Assembly: GCF_001046635.1 (NCBI RefSeq)
Contig: NZ_KQ130456.1
Location: forward strand, 220,013-284,012
Length of the DNA: 64,000 nucleotides
Source: Novosphingobium barchaimii LL02
Lineage (GTDB): Bacteria > Pseudomonadota > Alphaproteobacteria > Sphingomonadales > Sphingomonadaceae
Reading direction: 5' to 3'
Shown: piece after piece, positions 28,305-41,813 of the stretch
How the letters are laid out: the number at the start of each line of letters is the position of its first letter
How positions within the stretch are numbered: the first letter of the stretch is position 1
Notes under the pieces: generated by a model
Database searches by the model: none
What the model was told of the DNA's origin: nothing
What the model saw: only the letters and a program-made list of their open reading frames with translations
Program-made: the position numbers and the translations under genes

Positions 28305-28509
28305 CGCTTTCCCCCGATTCGCCATCGGCAGGCCGTCCGGTCCGCATGATCCGGGGGCCCCTGCGAATCAGGGTGCGTCCGGTCTGCTTCGGCACTTCGC
28401 CTTGCCGCTCCCCCGGAACTTCGACATCGAGATCAGCACGCCTTAGCAGCCGCCAGGCAGCAAGCAGCAGCAGTCCGTGGGACAGGGCAAGGGCAAGGAT
28501 GTCGACCAT
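28297..28509 (-). CDS. Small membrane protein overlapping the O-ligase start
   Basis: A 70-residue frame with one N-terminal helix (DILALALSHGLLLLAAWRLL, residues 3-22) and a charged Arg-rich tail. Its stop overlaps the O-ligase start by eight bases, the arrangement of a coupled gene. I do not recognise a family, and no strong ribosome binding site is seen. Confidence 0.5.
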   Translation of the reverse strand: MVDILALALSHGLLLLAAWRLLRRADLDVEVPGERQGEVPKQTGRTLIRRGPRIMRTGRPADGESGESDA

Positions 28510-28575
28510 CTGGGCGGTGCAATAGCAAACTCGAGTTGACGGCGCGTTAAGCGTTCGCAAGCTAGGAATTACGCC

Positions 28576-29829
28576 ATGACCCGCATTCTCCACGTACTCG
28601 ACCATTCGCTGCCGATCCACAGCGGCTACACCTTTCGCACCCGCGCGATCCTCAGAGCGCAGCAGGCACTGGGGCTTGAGGTGCGCAGCGTCACCGGCCC
28701 GCGCTACAACAAGGTGGACGCCGCCGACGAAGCCGCGGTTGAGGAACATGACAGCCTTCTTTTCCATCGCACCGGCGGCAGCGCCTCTGGCCTGCCTGGG
28801 CTGCGGGAATGGCGCGAGATCGCCCTATTCGCGCGGGCGATAGAGCGCGTCGTGAAGCAATGGCGACCGGACGTGATTCACGCCCACTCCCCGGTCCTGT
28901 GCGGTCAGGCAGCCCTGCGCGTGGCGCGAAAGTACGGGATTCCGCTGGTCTACGAGATTCGCGCCTTCTGGGAAGATGCGGCGGTCGGCAACGGCACCGG
29001 CAGCGAAGGTTCCCTGAAATACCGGCTGACGCGGATGCTCGAAAGCCATGTGGTGCGCAGCGCCGATGCGGTGGTGACGATCTGCGAGGGCCTGCGCCGC
29101 GACCTTGCGCTGCGCGGCACGCCGGAAAGCAAGATCACGGTCATGCCCAACGGCGTGGACCTCGAACTGTTCGGCAGCCCCCTGCCGCGCGACCCGGAAC
29201 TGGCCCGCGAATTGGGCTTCGACGGCCCCAACGGTCCCTGCCCGGTGATCGGATTCATCGGCAGCTTCTACGACTACGAGGGGCTGGATGACCTGATCGA
29301 GGCGATGCCCCATCTCGTCGCGCGTCAGCCCGATGCCCGGCTGCTGCTGGTAGGCGGCGGCCCGCGCGAAGAATCTCTGCGCGCGCAGGCGGCGGCGTCT
29401 CCCGCGGCGGAGGCGATTCGGTTCGTCGGCCGAGTGCCGCATCATGAGGTGGACCGTTACTATGCCCTGTGCGACGTGATGGCCTACCCGCGCAAACGCA
29501 GCCGGCTGACCGATCTGGTGACCCCGCTCAAACCGCTTGAGGCGATGGCGCAGGGCAAGCTGGTGGCGGCAAGCGACGTAGGCGGCCACCGCGAACTGGT
29601 GACCGACGGCAAGACCGGTGTACTCTTCACCCCGGACGATCCGAAAGCCTGCGCCGATTCGCTGGCGCGGCTGCTGAAAGAGCGCGGGACGTGGGACGCA
29701 TACCGCCGCGCAGGCCGAGAACATGTCGAAACCCGCCACGATTGGGCGTACAATGCCCGTCGTTATCCTCCCGTTTACCAAATGCTGGCACCACAGTCCG
29801 CTCAAAGTGGGCTCGAAGCCGCCGCCTGA
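28576..29829 (+). CDS. Exosortase A-associated glycosyltransferase (GT4-like)
   Basis: The 417-residue protein has two Rossmann-like halves. The N-terminus ILHVLDHSLPIHSGYTFRTRAIL is the signature of glycosyltransferases linked with exosortase A systems (TIGR04063 type), and the C-terminal half has GFIGSFYDYEGLDDLIEA, LLLVGGGPREESL and the nucleotide-sugar region TPLKPLEAMAQGKLVAASDVGGHRE. It probably adds a sugar to an exopolysaccharide precursor on the cytoplasmic face. AGGA lies nine bases upstream of the ATG. Donor and acceptor are unknown. Confidence 0.88.
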   Translation: MTRILHVLDHSLPIHSGYTFRTRAILRAQQALGLEVRSVTGPRYNKVDAADEAAVEEHDSLLFHRTGGSASGLPGLREWREIALFARAIERVVKQWRPDVIHAHSPVLCGQAALRVARKYGIPLVYEIRAFWEDAAVGNGTGSEGSLKYRLTRMLESHVVRSADAVVTICEGLRRDLALRGTPESKITVMPNGVDLELFGSPLPRDPELARELGFDGPNGPCPVIGFIGSFYDYEGLDDLIEAMPHLVARQPDARLLLVGGGPREESLRAQAAASPAAEAIRFVGRVPHHEVDRYYALCDVMAYPRKRSRLTDLVTPLKPLEAMAQGKLVAASDVGGHRELVTDGKTGVLFTPDDPKACADSLARLLKERGTWDAYRRAGREHVETRHDWAYNARRYPPVYQMLAPQSAQSGLEAAA

Positions 29830-29887
29830 CCGAAGGGATGGCACAAGCAAGCGGGTCCAACGAAAAAGACATAACGAGGTAAGATCA

Positions 29888-31972
29888 GTGGCCGAGCAAA
29901 AACGCAGGAACGCAGGCGCAGAGCCGATCAGCCGTCACCCGCTGTTCCCGGTGATCGTGGCACTCTGGTGCGGGGCCTTGTTCGGGCTCGGCAGCATCAT
30001 GGTCAGCCCACAGGCGATCGAGGGTCTGGTCCTGGCCACCGGCCTCCACAAGGTGATCCCGATGGCCGCGCCGCCGCTGGGCACCACCACGCGCATCCTG
30101 CTGGCCCTGGCGATGACCGGCCTTGGCGCCGCGATCGGCGCGGTCGTCGCCCGCCGGATCGTCCACCCCAAGGGTGCGCATGAACGCAGCCGCCCCGCGC
30201 AGCAGCTTGCTTCCGACGGCTTCGAAGCCGCCGAACCCTCCCTGGCGGACGCCGCCGAGACGGCCGGGGCCGCTCCGGCCGAAGCACAGCCGACAGAAGT
30301 CATCCGTCCGGGCCGCATACCCGGCCGCCGCCGTGCACTGGCGCTCAACACGGAGGACGACGTCGTCCCCTACGAGGACCGCGCACCGATTCCCGGCCGC
30401 GATACCCCGATCCTCGACGCCCAGATCCTGAACGTCGCCGAATTCGACCTCGACCGTTTCGATCACGCCGATCCCGCTTTCCGGCCTACTCCGCGCGCGC
30501 CGAGCATCGAAACCGAGGACGACGGCGACCTGCCGGCCTGGCTGGATGCCGAATCTGCCTGGCACGAACCTGAACAGGACGACCGCGTCAACTTCGCACC
30601 CTCCGTCCCGGCGGATGCACAGGTCTTCCAGCAGGTGTTCCAGGCCCAGCTCAACCGTGAAGCCGACGACATCGAGGGTACAGTCGAGACGACCGACGCC
30701 GAACTGCCCATCGGCCATCCCTTTGCGCCGGTCACCAACCGCCTGTTCGAAGCCTATTCACGCGAAGTCTCCAGCGTCACCGCAGACCCTGCCACTGCCG
30801 AGCCCGGCTTCAAGCTGCTGCCGCGCCTGCATTCGGGCGCCTGGAGCAAGGAAGAGGCGCCGAAGCCAGCGCCGTTCTGCGCAGAGATCGAAGCGGGCCA
30901 AGTTGAAGCACGCGAGCCCGAAACCGTGGCCGAACTCGGCACTTGGGCGCAAAACGCCTTCGATGCGCCAACGATCATATCCGCCATCGAGGATGCACCC
31001 GTAGCCTTCGAGGAAAACATCTTCGCCCCGCAGGCCTTCGCACCGCCCTTCGCCGAAACGACTTTCGCTGAAGAGGCTTTCCAGCCCGACGAGACACGCG
31101 AAGACACAGCCCCTTTGCAGGCAGTTGCCGTCTCGTCCGAGCAGCAGGCATCTGGCCGAATCGCAGAGGCCAACCTCGACGATCTGTCGCACGTCGAACT
31201 GCTTGAGCGGCTCGCCCTCGCCATGGGCGAGCGCCGCGAGCAGGCCCGCCGCGCTGCCGAAATCGCCGCTGCGGCCATCCCGGCGGAATTCGCGCCCTTG
31301 CGCGAAGTGCCGCCGGTCGCCGCCGCTTCCCCCCAATTCACTCAGCCGGGGATCGAAAGCGAAGCGGCGTTCGCGCCAGTGCCGGACGCGCCTTCCGAGG
31401 AAAACTTCGACGCCGGATTCGACCCGCACCGGTCGATCCCGGCCGCCCTGCGCCCCGTCACCTTCGAGGATTATGCCGAGGATTACGGCAGCGACGAGGC
31501 CCTGCCCGGCTATATCCCCCCGCGTCATATCGGCCTGACTTCGCTCGACACTCCGTTCGAACAGGACCGCCAGCACGATGTGGAGGCTTCATTTGCCCCA
31601 GCATCCTTCCCGGCAAGCCCGTTCACGGCCGACGAGGAAGGCGAAAACGACGAGGATGTCGTGCTGCAGGAGGGCTATTCCTCACTCCTCAACCTGTCGC
31701 GCCACGCCGCCGCCCCGCAGCGCCGCTTCGCCGAGGTGGAGACCTTCGAGGAAGAAACCGATCATCGCGGTACCGTCCATGATTTGCTCGGCCAGGAAGC
31801 GCGCGAAGCGGTGCCCTTCTCGCGCCCGGCGCTGGCCCCTGCCCCGGTCAACGACGCCCCGGCTCCGGAACGCCTGTTCGACAGCCCCGACGCCCGCCCC
31901 GATCAGGAAACCACGGAAAAGGCCCTGCGCGCCGCCCTCGCCACGCTCCAGCGCATGAGCGGCGCGGCCTGA
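29888..31972 (+). CDS. Large acidic membrane-anchored protein, function unknown
   Basis: The 694-residue protein starts at a GTG (29888) with GAGGTA upstream; the frame extends further back only over the glycosyltransferase. Two membrane helices lie near residues 18-40 and 63-86. The remaining 600 residues are rich in Ala, Glu, Asp, Pro and Phe and look disordered, with short helical islands such as LSHVELLERLALAMGERREQ and a C-terminal EKALRAALATLQRM. No enzymatic motif is visible. A tail of this length behind two N-terminal helices suggests a scaffold on one face of the inner membrane. It follows the exosortase-linked glycosyltransferase by 58 bp and may share its transcript. Confidence 0.8.
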   Translation: MAEQKRRNAGAEPISRHPLFPVIVALWCGALFGLGSIMVSPQAIEGLVLATGLHKVIPMAAPPLGTTTRILLALAMTGLGAAIGAVVARRIVHPKGAHERSRPAQQLASDGFEAAEPSLADAAETAGAAPAEAQPTEVIRPGRIPGRRRALALNTEDDVVPYEDRAPIPGRDTPILDAQILNVAEFDLDRFDHADPAFRPTPRAPSIETEDDGDLPAWLDAESAWHEPEQDDRVNFAPSVPADAQVFQQVFQAQLNREADDIEGTVETTDAELPIGHPFAPVTNRLFEAYSREVSSVTADPATAEPGFKLLPRLHSGAWSKEEAPKPAPFCAEIEAGQVEAREPETVAELGTWAQNAFDAPTIISAIEDAPVAFEENIFAPQAFAPPFAETTFAEEAFQPDETREDTAPLQAVAVSSEQQASGRIAEANLDDLSHVELLERLALAMGERREQARRAAEIAAAAIPAEFAPLREVPPVAAASPQFTQPGIESEAAFAPVPDAPSEENFDAGFDPHRSIPAALRPVTFEDYAEDYGSDEALPGYIPPRHIGLTSLDTPFEQDRQHDVEASFAPASFPASPFTADEEGENDEDVVLQEGYSSLLNLSRHAAAPQRRFAEVETFEEETDHRGTVHDLLGQEAREAVPFSRPALAPAPVNDAPAPERLFDSPDARPDQETTEKALRAALATLQRMSGAA

Positions 31973-32022
31973 TCTCACCCGCGACCCGTTCGATCGGGTC
32001 AATGCCACACGAACAGGACGCG

Positions 32023-32069
32023 ACAAACCCCGTCCGAGCCCTTTCAGACGAGGCCCGGGCGGGGTTTGT
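32023..32069 (+). terminator. Strong hairpin terminator
   Basis: ACAAACCCCG (32023-32032) pairs exactly with CGGGGTTTGT (32060-32069), with further G/C pairing inside. It ends the 694-residue gene. A smaller hairpin GACCCG/CGGGTC precedes it at 31983-32000. A TATAAT sequence (32071-32076) follows, without a clear -35 at normal spacing. Confidence 0.75.
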
Positions 32070-32281
32070 ATATAATAAAATGCCGTAGATTCCGCCGATC
32101 AAGCACTCAATCCTGCGCGCAGGCTGCGTTCGCAGTTGCAAAACCGTCCTTCAATCGTCATGGGGACGGTGGGGTCATGTGCCGCGCGAGACTACGTGAG
32201 GTCGTCGCACGATTCGTGCGCGACTGCGGGCAAGCGCGGTGCACCCCATTTGAAAAAATGTGACAGGATGGGTTTATATCG
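32070..32281 (+). promoter_or_regulatory. gltB upstream region
   Basis: This 212-bp gap holds no credible gene. It begins with a TATAAT-like hexamer (32071-32076) and has an AT-rich stretch just before gltB. I see no riboswitch or terminator motif in it. Confidence 0.4.
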
Positions 32282-36919
<4,638 letters not shown>

Positions 36920-36935
36920 TTGGGATACGCATACG

Positions 36936-38369
36936 ATGGGTAAGGAAACCGGCTTTCTCGAGCTTGACCGCCACGACCGCAAGTACGGTCCGGTCGACGC
37001 GCGGCTGAAGAACTACAACGAGTTCGTCATCCCGCTCGCACCCCAGGCGCTTAAGGACCAGGCATCGCGCTGCATGAACTGCGGCGTGCCGCACTGCCAT
37101 ACCGGGTGCCCGGTCAACAACATCATCCCGGACTGGAACCACCTGGTCTACGAGGACGACTTCCGCAATGCGCTGGAGGTTCTCCACTCGACCAACAACT
37201 TCCCGGAGTTCACCGGTCGCATCTGCCCCGCGCCTTGCGAGGCGGCCTGCACGCTGAACATCATCGACGAGCCGGTCACCATCAAGTCGATCGAATGCGC
37301 CATCGTCGACAAGGGATGGGCCGAAGGCTGGATCACCCCGCAGGTGCCCGCAAAGCGCACCGGCAAGTCGGTTGCGGTAGTGGGTTCGGGCCCGGCGGGC
37401 CTCGCCTGCGCCCAGCAGCTTGCACGCGCCGGCCACTCCGTCACGGTGTTCGAGAAGAACGACCGGGTCGGCGGGCTGATGCGTTACGGCATCCCCGACT
37501 TCAAGATGGAGAAGCACCTCATCAACCGCCGCGCGGCGCAGATGGAAGCCGAAGGCGTGGTGTTCAAGACCTCCACCGAAGTGGGCGTGACCGTCTCGGT
37601 AGCCTCGCTGAAGGAGAACTTCGACGCCGTGGTCTTCGCCGGCGGCGCCGAGGAAGCCCGCCGTCTGGACATCCCAGGCGCGGAACTGCCGGGCGTGCGT
37701 CCGGCGATGGAATTCCTGACCCAGCAGAACAAGCGCAATGCCGGCGACGACGAACTGCGCGCCGCCCCGCGCGGCACCATCTCCGCCAACGGCAAGCACA
37801 TCATCGTGATCGGCGGCGGTGACACCGGGTCGGACTGTGTGGGCACCTCCAACCGCCAGGGCGCGGCCTCGGTCACCCAGCTGGAAATCATGCCCAAGCC
37901 GCCGGTGATGGAAGACAAGGCAATGTCGTGGCCGTTCTGGCCGCTCAAGCTGCGCACGTCCTCCAGCCACGAAGAAGGCGCAGAGCGCGACTGGTCGATC
38001 CTGACCAAGCGCGTGGTGGGTAATAACGACGTCACCGGCCTGGAATGCGTCCGCGTCGAGTGGGCGGGCGGCAAGATGACGGAAGTGCCCGGCAGCGAGT
38101 TCACGCTGCAGGCGGACCTGATCTTTCTCGCCATGGGCTTCACCGGCCCGCGCAAGACCGGTATGATCGACCAGTCGGGCGTCGAGCTGGACCCGCGCGG
38201 CAACGTCAAGGCCAACATGCTCAAGTACCAGACCAGCGACGAGCAGATCTTTGCCTGCGGCGACATGCGGCGCGGCCAGTCGCTGGTCGTCTGGGCGATC
38301 CGCGAGGGCCGTCAGTGCGCCCGTTCGGTCGACGAGGTGCTGATGGGGGCCAGCCTGCTGCCGCGCTGA
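36936..38369 (+). CDS. gltD: Glutamate synthase small subunit
   Basis: GltD passes electrons from NADPH through FAD and Fe-S clusters to GltB. The 477-residue sequence has the cluster motif [18 protein letters not shown] near residue 45-62, a second cysteine set ([14 protein letters not shown]), the FAD loop [15 protein letters not shown] and the NADPH loop [14 protein letters not shown]. The start MGKETGFLE at ATG 36936 follows gltB by 16 bp, so the two form one operon ending at the hairpin near 38.4 kb. Confidence 0.98.
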   Translation: MGKETGFLELDRHDRKYGPVDARLKNYNEFVIPLAPQALKDQASRCMNCGVPHCHTGCPVNNIIPDWNHLVYEDDFRNALEVLHSTNNFPEFTGRICPAPCEAACTLNIIDEPVTIKSIECAIVDKGWAEGWITPQVPAKRTGKSVAVVGSGPAGLACAQQLARAGHSVTVFEKNDRVGGLMRYGIPDFKMEKHLINRRAAQMEAEGVVFKTSTEVGVTVSVASLKENFDAVVFAGGAEEARRLDIPGAELPGVRPAMEFLTQQNKRNAGDDELRAAPRGTISANGKHIIVIGGGDTGSDCVGTSNRQGAASVTQLEIMPKPPVMEDKAMSWPFWPLKLRTSSSHEEGAERDWSILTKRVVGNNDVTGLECVRVEWAGGKMTEVPGSEFTLQADLIFLAMGFTGPRKTGMIDQSGVELDPRGNVKANMLKYQTSDEQIFACGDMRRGQSLVVWAIREGRQCARSVDEVLMGASLLPR

Positions 38370-38391
38370 TCTTCAGCCATATTGAACAAGG

Positions 38392-38421
38392 AAAGGGCGC
38401 GCCGCGAGGTGCGCCCTTTTT
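38392..38421 (+). terminator. Intrinsic terminator of gltBD
   Basis: AAAGGGCGC (38392-38400) pairs exactly with GCGCCCTTT (38411-38419) around a ten-base loop, followed by a T run. It lies 23 bp after the gltD stop. Confidence 0.88.
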
Positions 38422-38521
38422 CGTGGAGTCAGGGATGTCGCCCGCCTAGGCGATCACTTGCTCGTGCAGCTTGACCAGCCCCCTGCCCGCCGGTTCACTG
38501 CCTGCGACAGGGAGATCAGGA

Positions 38522-38830
38522 ATGCTGCTGGAAATTGCCGAGATCGAAGTGCGCCCCGGCACCGAAGACCAGTTCGCGGCCGCCATGCGCGAAACCGGTA
38601 TCGCCCACCTCGCCGCCTGCGAGGGCGTGGTCACGGCCAGCTTCGGACGCGGCGTCGAAAACCCCTCGAAATTCACTTTCAACGTCGTCTGGACGTCGAT
38701 CGAAGCCCATGAGGCCGCCCGCACGCTCGAAGACTTCGGAAAGTTCCGCGCCTGCTTCGGCGACATGTCCGTAAGCGGCGTGATGAGCCACTACCGGATG
38801 GACCCGGCGCTCACCGGCCCTGCGGCCTGA
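38522..38830 (+). CDS. Antibiotic biosynthesis monooxygenase (ABM) domain protein
   Basis: The 102-residue protein is a single ferredoxin-like ABM domain: LLEIAEIEVRPGTEDQFAAAM, then GVVTASFGRGVENPSKFTFNVVWTS and an EAH/ARTLEDFGKFR helix. Members include heme-degrading and quinol monooxygenases as well as proteins of unknown role; substrate cannot be told. GGGAGATCAGGA precedes the ATG. It is convergent with ung three bases away. Confidence 0.8.
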   Translation: MLLEIAEIEVRPGTEDQFAAAMRETGIAHLAACEGVVTASFGRGVENPSKFTFNVVWTSIEAHEAARTLEDFGKFRACFGDMSVSGVMSHYRMDPALTGPAA

Positions 38831-38833
38831 CCG

Positions 38834-39520
38834 TTACCAGTCGATCGTGCCGCGCCCGTTCTCGCTGAGGAACGCGTTCGCGCGGCTGAAATGCCGGCAA
38901 CCGAAGAAGCCGGCATAAGCCGAAAGCGGGCTGGGATGCGGGGCTGTCAGCACAAGGTGGTGGCTTTCCGCCAGTCCCGCCACGCGCATGGCCTTTTTCT
39001 TCGCGTGGTTGCCCCATAGCATGAAGACACAAGGCTGGGCCTTGGCCGCCACGGCAGCGACGGCCGCGTCGGTGACCGCTTCCCAGCCCCGGTTCTGGTG
39101 CGATCCGGCCCGCCCCTCCTCGACGGTGAGGGCATTGTTGAGGAGCAGCACACCCTGCCGCGCCCAATGCTCCAGATTTCCGTGCCTTGGCGCGGTCACG
39201 CCGCAGTCGCTGGCCAACTCCTTATAGATGTTCGCCAGCGAGGGCGGCACCCTGACGCCCTCGGGTACTGAAAACGACAGCCCGTGGGCCTGCCCGGCGC
39301 CGTGGTAGGGGTCCTGACCCAGAATCACCACGCGCACTTCATCCAGCGGCGTCAGCTCGAAAGCGCGCAGCCGGCTGCCGCGCGGCGGAAAGATGTGCTT
39401 GCCCGCGGCTTCCTCCTCCTTGAGCCAGTTGCCGAGGTTGCGCGCCTCGGCCGTGGCAAGGACCGGATCGAGCGCCGGAGCCCAACTTGCCGGTACACTC
39501 TGGGAGTCCTGTGTTGCCAT
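38834..39520 (-). CDS. ung: Uracil-DNA glycosylase
   Basis: Ung removes uracil from DNA to start base excision repair. The 228-residue protein has the catalytic water-activating motif GQDPYHGAGQAHGLSFSV, the LLNNALTVEEGRAGSH region and the DNA-intercalating loop HPSPLSA. The start MATQDSQSV (39520) is chosen; the frame upstream is antisense to the RNase D-like gene, which is divergent 96 bp away. Confidence 0.97.
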   Translation of the reverse strand: MATQDSQSVPASWAPALDPVLATAEARNLGNWLKEEEAAGKHIFPPRGSRLRAFELTPLDEVRVVILGQDPYHGAGQAHGLSFSVPEGVRVPPSLANIYKELASDCGVTAPRHGNLEHWARQGVLLLNNALTVEEGRAGSHQNRGWEAVTDAAVAAVAAKAQPCVFMLWGNHAKKKAMRVAGLAESHHLVLTAPHPSPLSAYAGFFGCRHFSRANAFLSENGRGTIDW

Positions 39521-39616
39521 GATGCCCTCACCCTCCCGAAAAACCTGCGCACCGGCGCATGGCAGGGCTTGCGGCCATTGCGAAACACCGGCCCAGTCCC
39601 TAAGCATTTCCGGCAT

Positions 39617-40240
39617 ATGGCTGTCTATCTCCACGAAGAAGATCTCCCCGAAGGCGTGCTCGCGCCGGGACCCGTCGCTGTCGACACCGAAACGATGGGT
39701 CTCATCACCCCTCGCGACCGGCTCTGCCTCGTGCAGATCTCGGATGGGAAGGGGGACGAGCATCTCGTCCGCTTCGCTCCCGGCAGCGCTTACGACGCGC
39801 CCAACCTGAAGGCCGTGCTGGCCGACCCGGCGCGCCTAAAGCTTTATCACTTCGCGCGCTTCGATCTGGCTGCGGTTGAACACTACATGGGCGTCACCGC
39901 CGCGCCGGTGTTCTGCACCAAGATCGCCAGCAAGCTGGTGCGCACCTACACGGATCGCCACGGCCTCAAGGACCTCGTGCGTGAACTGCTCGGCAAGGAA
40001 GTTTCCAAACAGCAGCAGTCGAGCGACTGGGGCGCCCCGGAACTGACCGACGCGCAAAAGGACTATGCCGCGTCGGACGTGCGTTACCTGCACGCCATGC
40101 ACACCATCCTGGTAACGCGCCTCGCCCGTGAAAACCGCACCGAGATCGCCCAGGCCTGCTTCGACTTCCTGCCCGCCCGTGCCCGGCTCGACCTGGCCGG
40201 CTGGCCCGACCACGACATCTTCAGCCACGAAGCAGCCTGA
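39617..40240 (+). CDS. Ribonuclease D-like 3'-5' exonuclease
   Basis: The 207-residue protein is a DEDDy exonuclease domain alone, without the HRDC domains of full-length RNase D. VAVDTETMGL gives the first D and E, YHFARFDLAAVEHY the second D, and DAQKDYAASDVRYLHAMH the final Y and D. It is expected to trim RNA 3' ends. The short form is common in alphaproteobacteria. It starts the group leading into lptC (28-bp gap). Confidence 0.9.
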   Translation: MAVYLHEEDLPEGVLAPGPVAVDTETMGLITPRDRLCLVQISDGKGDEHLVRFAPGSAYDAPNLKAVLADPARLKLYHFARFDLAAVEHYMGVTAAPVFCTKIASKLVRTYTDRHGLKDLVRELLGKEVSKQQQSSDWGAPELTDAQKDYAASDVRYLHAMHTILVTRLARENRTEIAQACFDFLPARARLDLAGWPDHDIFSHEAA

Positions 40241-40268
40241 TCGCTCCAAGAGAGTTGCGTAACCAGAC

Positions 40269-40916
40269 ATGTCCGTAGAAGCCGTAGAGATCCGCAACCG
40301 CCGCCGGCACTTCGCCGCGCCCGGTGGCTCGCACGATCGACTCGTGGGCTTCCTGGCCAAGGCGCTTCCTGCCGCGATCGGCGTGGTGGCGGCGGTGATG
40401 ATCCTGGTGCCCCTCTCACCGCGCGGCGAGATCAGCTTCCTGCTGGACCGCAACAAGGTGGCCATCACCAACGAGCGCCTCGTGGTGAACGACGCCGCCT
40501 ATCGCGGCAAAGACGACAAGAATCGCGGCTTCACGGTCACTGCCGGTACTGCCGTGCAGCGCGCCGCTGCCATTCCGGTCGTCCAGATGCAGAAGCTGCG
40601 GGCCCTGCTCCGCCTAAACGACGGCCCGGCCGAAATCGTCGCGCCCAAGGGCGCCTACAACTATGACACCGACAAGATCGCGGTGGCCGGCCCGGTGAAC
40701 TTCGCCGCCCCCGACGGCTACAAGATGACTACCAGCCGGGTCGACATCGACGTGAAGAGCAAAGTCGCCGTCGGCTCCGGCGGAGTGGACGGAACAGTGC
40801 CGACCGGCACGTTCCGCTCCGATTCGATGAGGGCGGACCTTGAAAGCCGTACCGTGACCCTTGAGGGCAATGCCCGGCTGCGCATGACGCCCGGCAAGCT
40901 GAGGATACCCCAATGA
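40269..40916 (+). CDS. lptC: Lipopolysaccharide export protein LptC
   Basis: LptC is the bitopic inner-membrane partner that takes lipopolysaccharide from LptBFG and hands it to LptA. The 215-residue sequence has a basic N-terminus, one membrane helix (about 28-49) and a periplasmic beta-jellyroll (VTAGTAVQ, APKGAYNYDTDKIAVAGPV, SDSMRADLESRTVTLEGNARLRM). Its stop overlaps the lptA start by four bases. LptB is not adjacent in this window. Confidence 0.88.
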   Translation: MSVEAVEIRNRRRHFAAPGGSHDRLVGFLAKALPAAIGVVAAVMILVPLSPRGEISFLLDRNKVAITNERLVVNDAAYRGKDDKNRGFTVTAGTAVQRAAAIPVVQMQKLRALLRLNDGPAEIVAPKGAYNYDTDKIAVAGPVNFAAPDGYKMTTSRVDIDVKSKVAVGSGGVDGTVPTGTFRSDSMRADLESRTVTLEGNARLRMTPGKLRIPQ

Positions 40917-41440
40917 CCCCCGCCCGCAAGAAGCTCTTCCGCGTAGCGCTGGCCGTGCCGGTACTGGGGCTGGCCGCCCTTGGCGCATCCCCCCAGATCG
41001 ACGCACAGGTCCTTTCGGGCCACAATTCCGACGCGCCGGTGGACTATGCGGCCGACCGTATCGAGCTTCAGGACAAGCAGAACCGCGTGGTCCTGACCGG
41101 CAATGTCGACGTGAAGCAGGCCGAACTGCGCTTGCGCGCTGCGCGCACGGTGGTGAACTTCACCAATGCCGGTTCGATGCAGATCCAGCGCATTACCGCA
41201 TCCGGTGGCGTCGTCGTCACCCGCTCCGACGAAGTGGCGACGGGCGACGTCGGTATCTATGACTTCAACCAGAAGATCATCACGATGACCGGCAATGCAA
41301 CGATCAAGCGCGGCAATGGCGATACCCTGCGCGGCGGCCGCCTGGTCGTCGACCTCAAGAGCGGCGTGTCATCGGCCTCGGGCGGACAGGGCGGACGTGT
41401 TTCGGGCACCTTCAGCGTGCCCAAACAGAACGGCAACTGA
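40913..41440 (+). CDS. lptA: Lipopolysaccharide transport periplasmic protein LptA
   Basis: LptA bridges the periplasm between LptC and LptD. The 175-residue protein has a signal peptide (about 1-32), then the OstA-like repeats DYAADRIELQDKQNRVVLTGNVDV, GDVGIYDFNQKIITMTGNATI and a Ser/Gly-rich tail. It overlaps lptC and is followed by a strong terminator. Confidence 0.93.
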   Translation: MTPARKKLFRVALAVPVLGLAALGASPQIDAQVLSGHNSDAPVDYAADRIELQDKQNRVVLTGNVDVKQAELRLRAARTVVNFTNAGSMQIQRITASGGVVVTRSDEVATGDVGIYDFNQKIITMTGNATIKRGNGDTLRGGRLVVDLKSGVSSASGGQGGRVSGTFSVPKQNGN

Positions 41441-41483
41441 CGCCGGGCCTCGCCGATTAAAGCATGCACTGACCTGCATGTCT

Positions 41484-41533
41484 GGATTCGGGTTTCCCCG
41501 CTGCAAGCGGACGCCCGATAATCCGATTTTTTT
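41484..41533 (+). terminator. Nested hairpin terminator after lptA
   Basis: Three stacked stems, GGAT/ATCC, CGGG/CCCG and CCGCT/AGCGG, are followed by seven T (41527-41533). A short palindrome CATGCA/TGCATG (41463-41480) precedes it. Confidence 0.85.
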
Positions 41534-41591
41534 GCCCCACGGATATATTCCGGCGTTCGCTGTTGGTTTCGCCGATGCTGAGAGCACGATG

Positions 41592-41745
41592 GTTTCCCTG
41601 GTCGACGGTGCCCGCCCGCGTCCCTTACAGACCGTTGACTGCGGGATCGGTACCCACCCATTGTAACTGCCGCCGGGGCAACCCCAAGGCGTGGCAATTC
41701 GTCACGCCCAGTTTCAGAGCCTGCGCATCCGGAATGCAGGGAAGT
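41592..41745 (+). ncRNA. Candidate structured RNA, possibly 6S-like
   Basis: In the 373-bp gap between the convergent lptA and holA genes, TTCCCTG (41594-41600) pairs with CAGGGAA (41737-41743), closing about 140 nt. Inside are ACCG/CGGT, a nested hairpin TGCC-GCC-GGGG/CCCC-GGC-GGCA (41668-41696) and an alternative hairpin GGCGTG/CACGCC. There is no good reading frame. Size and the single long closing stem recall 6S RNA, but I cannot align it to 6S, and no clear promoter is seen. Strand is a guess. Confidence 0.3.
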
Positions 41746-41813
41746 CGTTCTGGTCCGTCTCTTCACAGATACCCGCCGCCGGAAATTGCAGGCAACTGGA
41801 ACAGAGAAATCCG

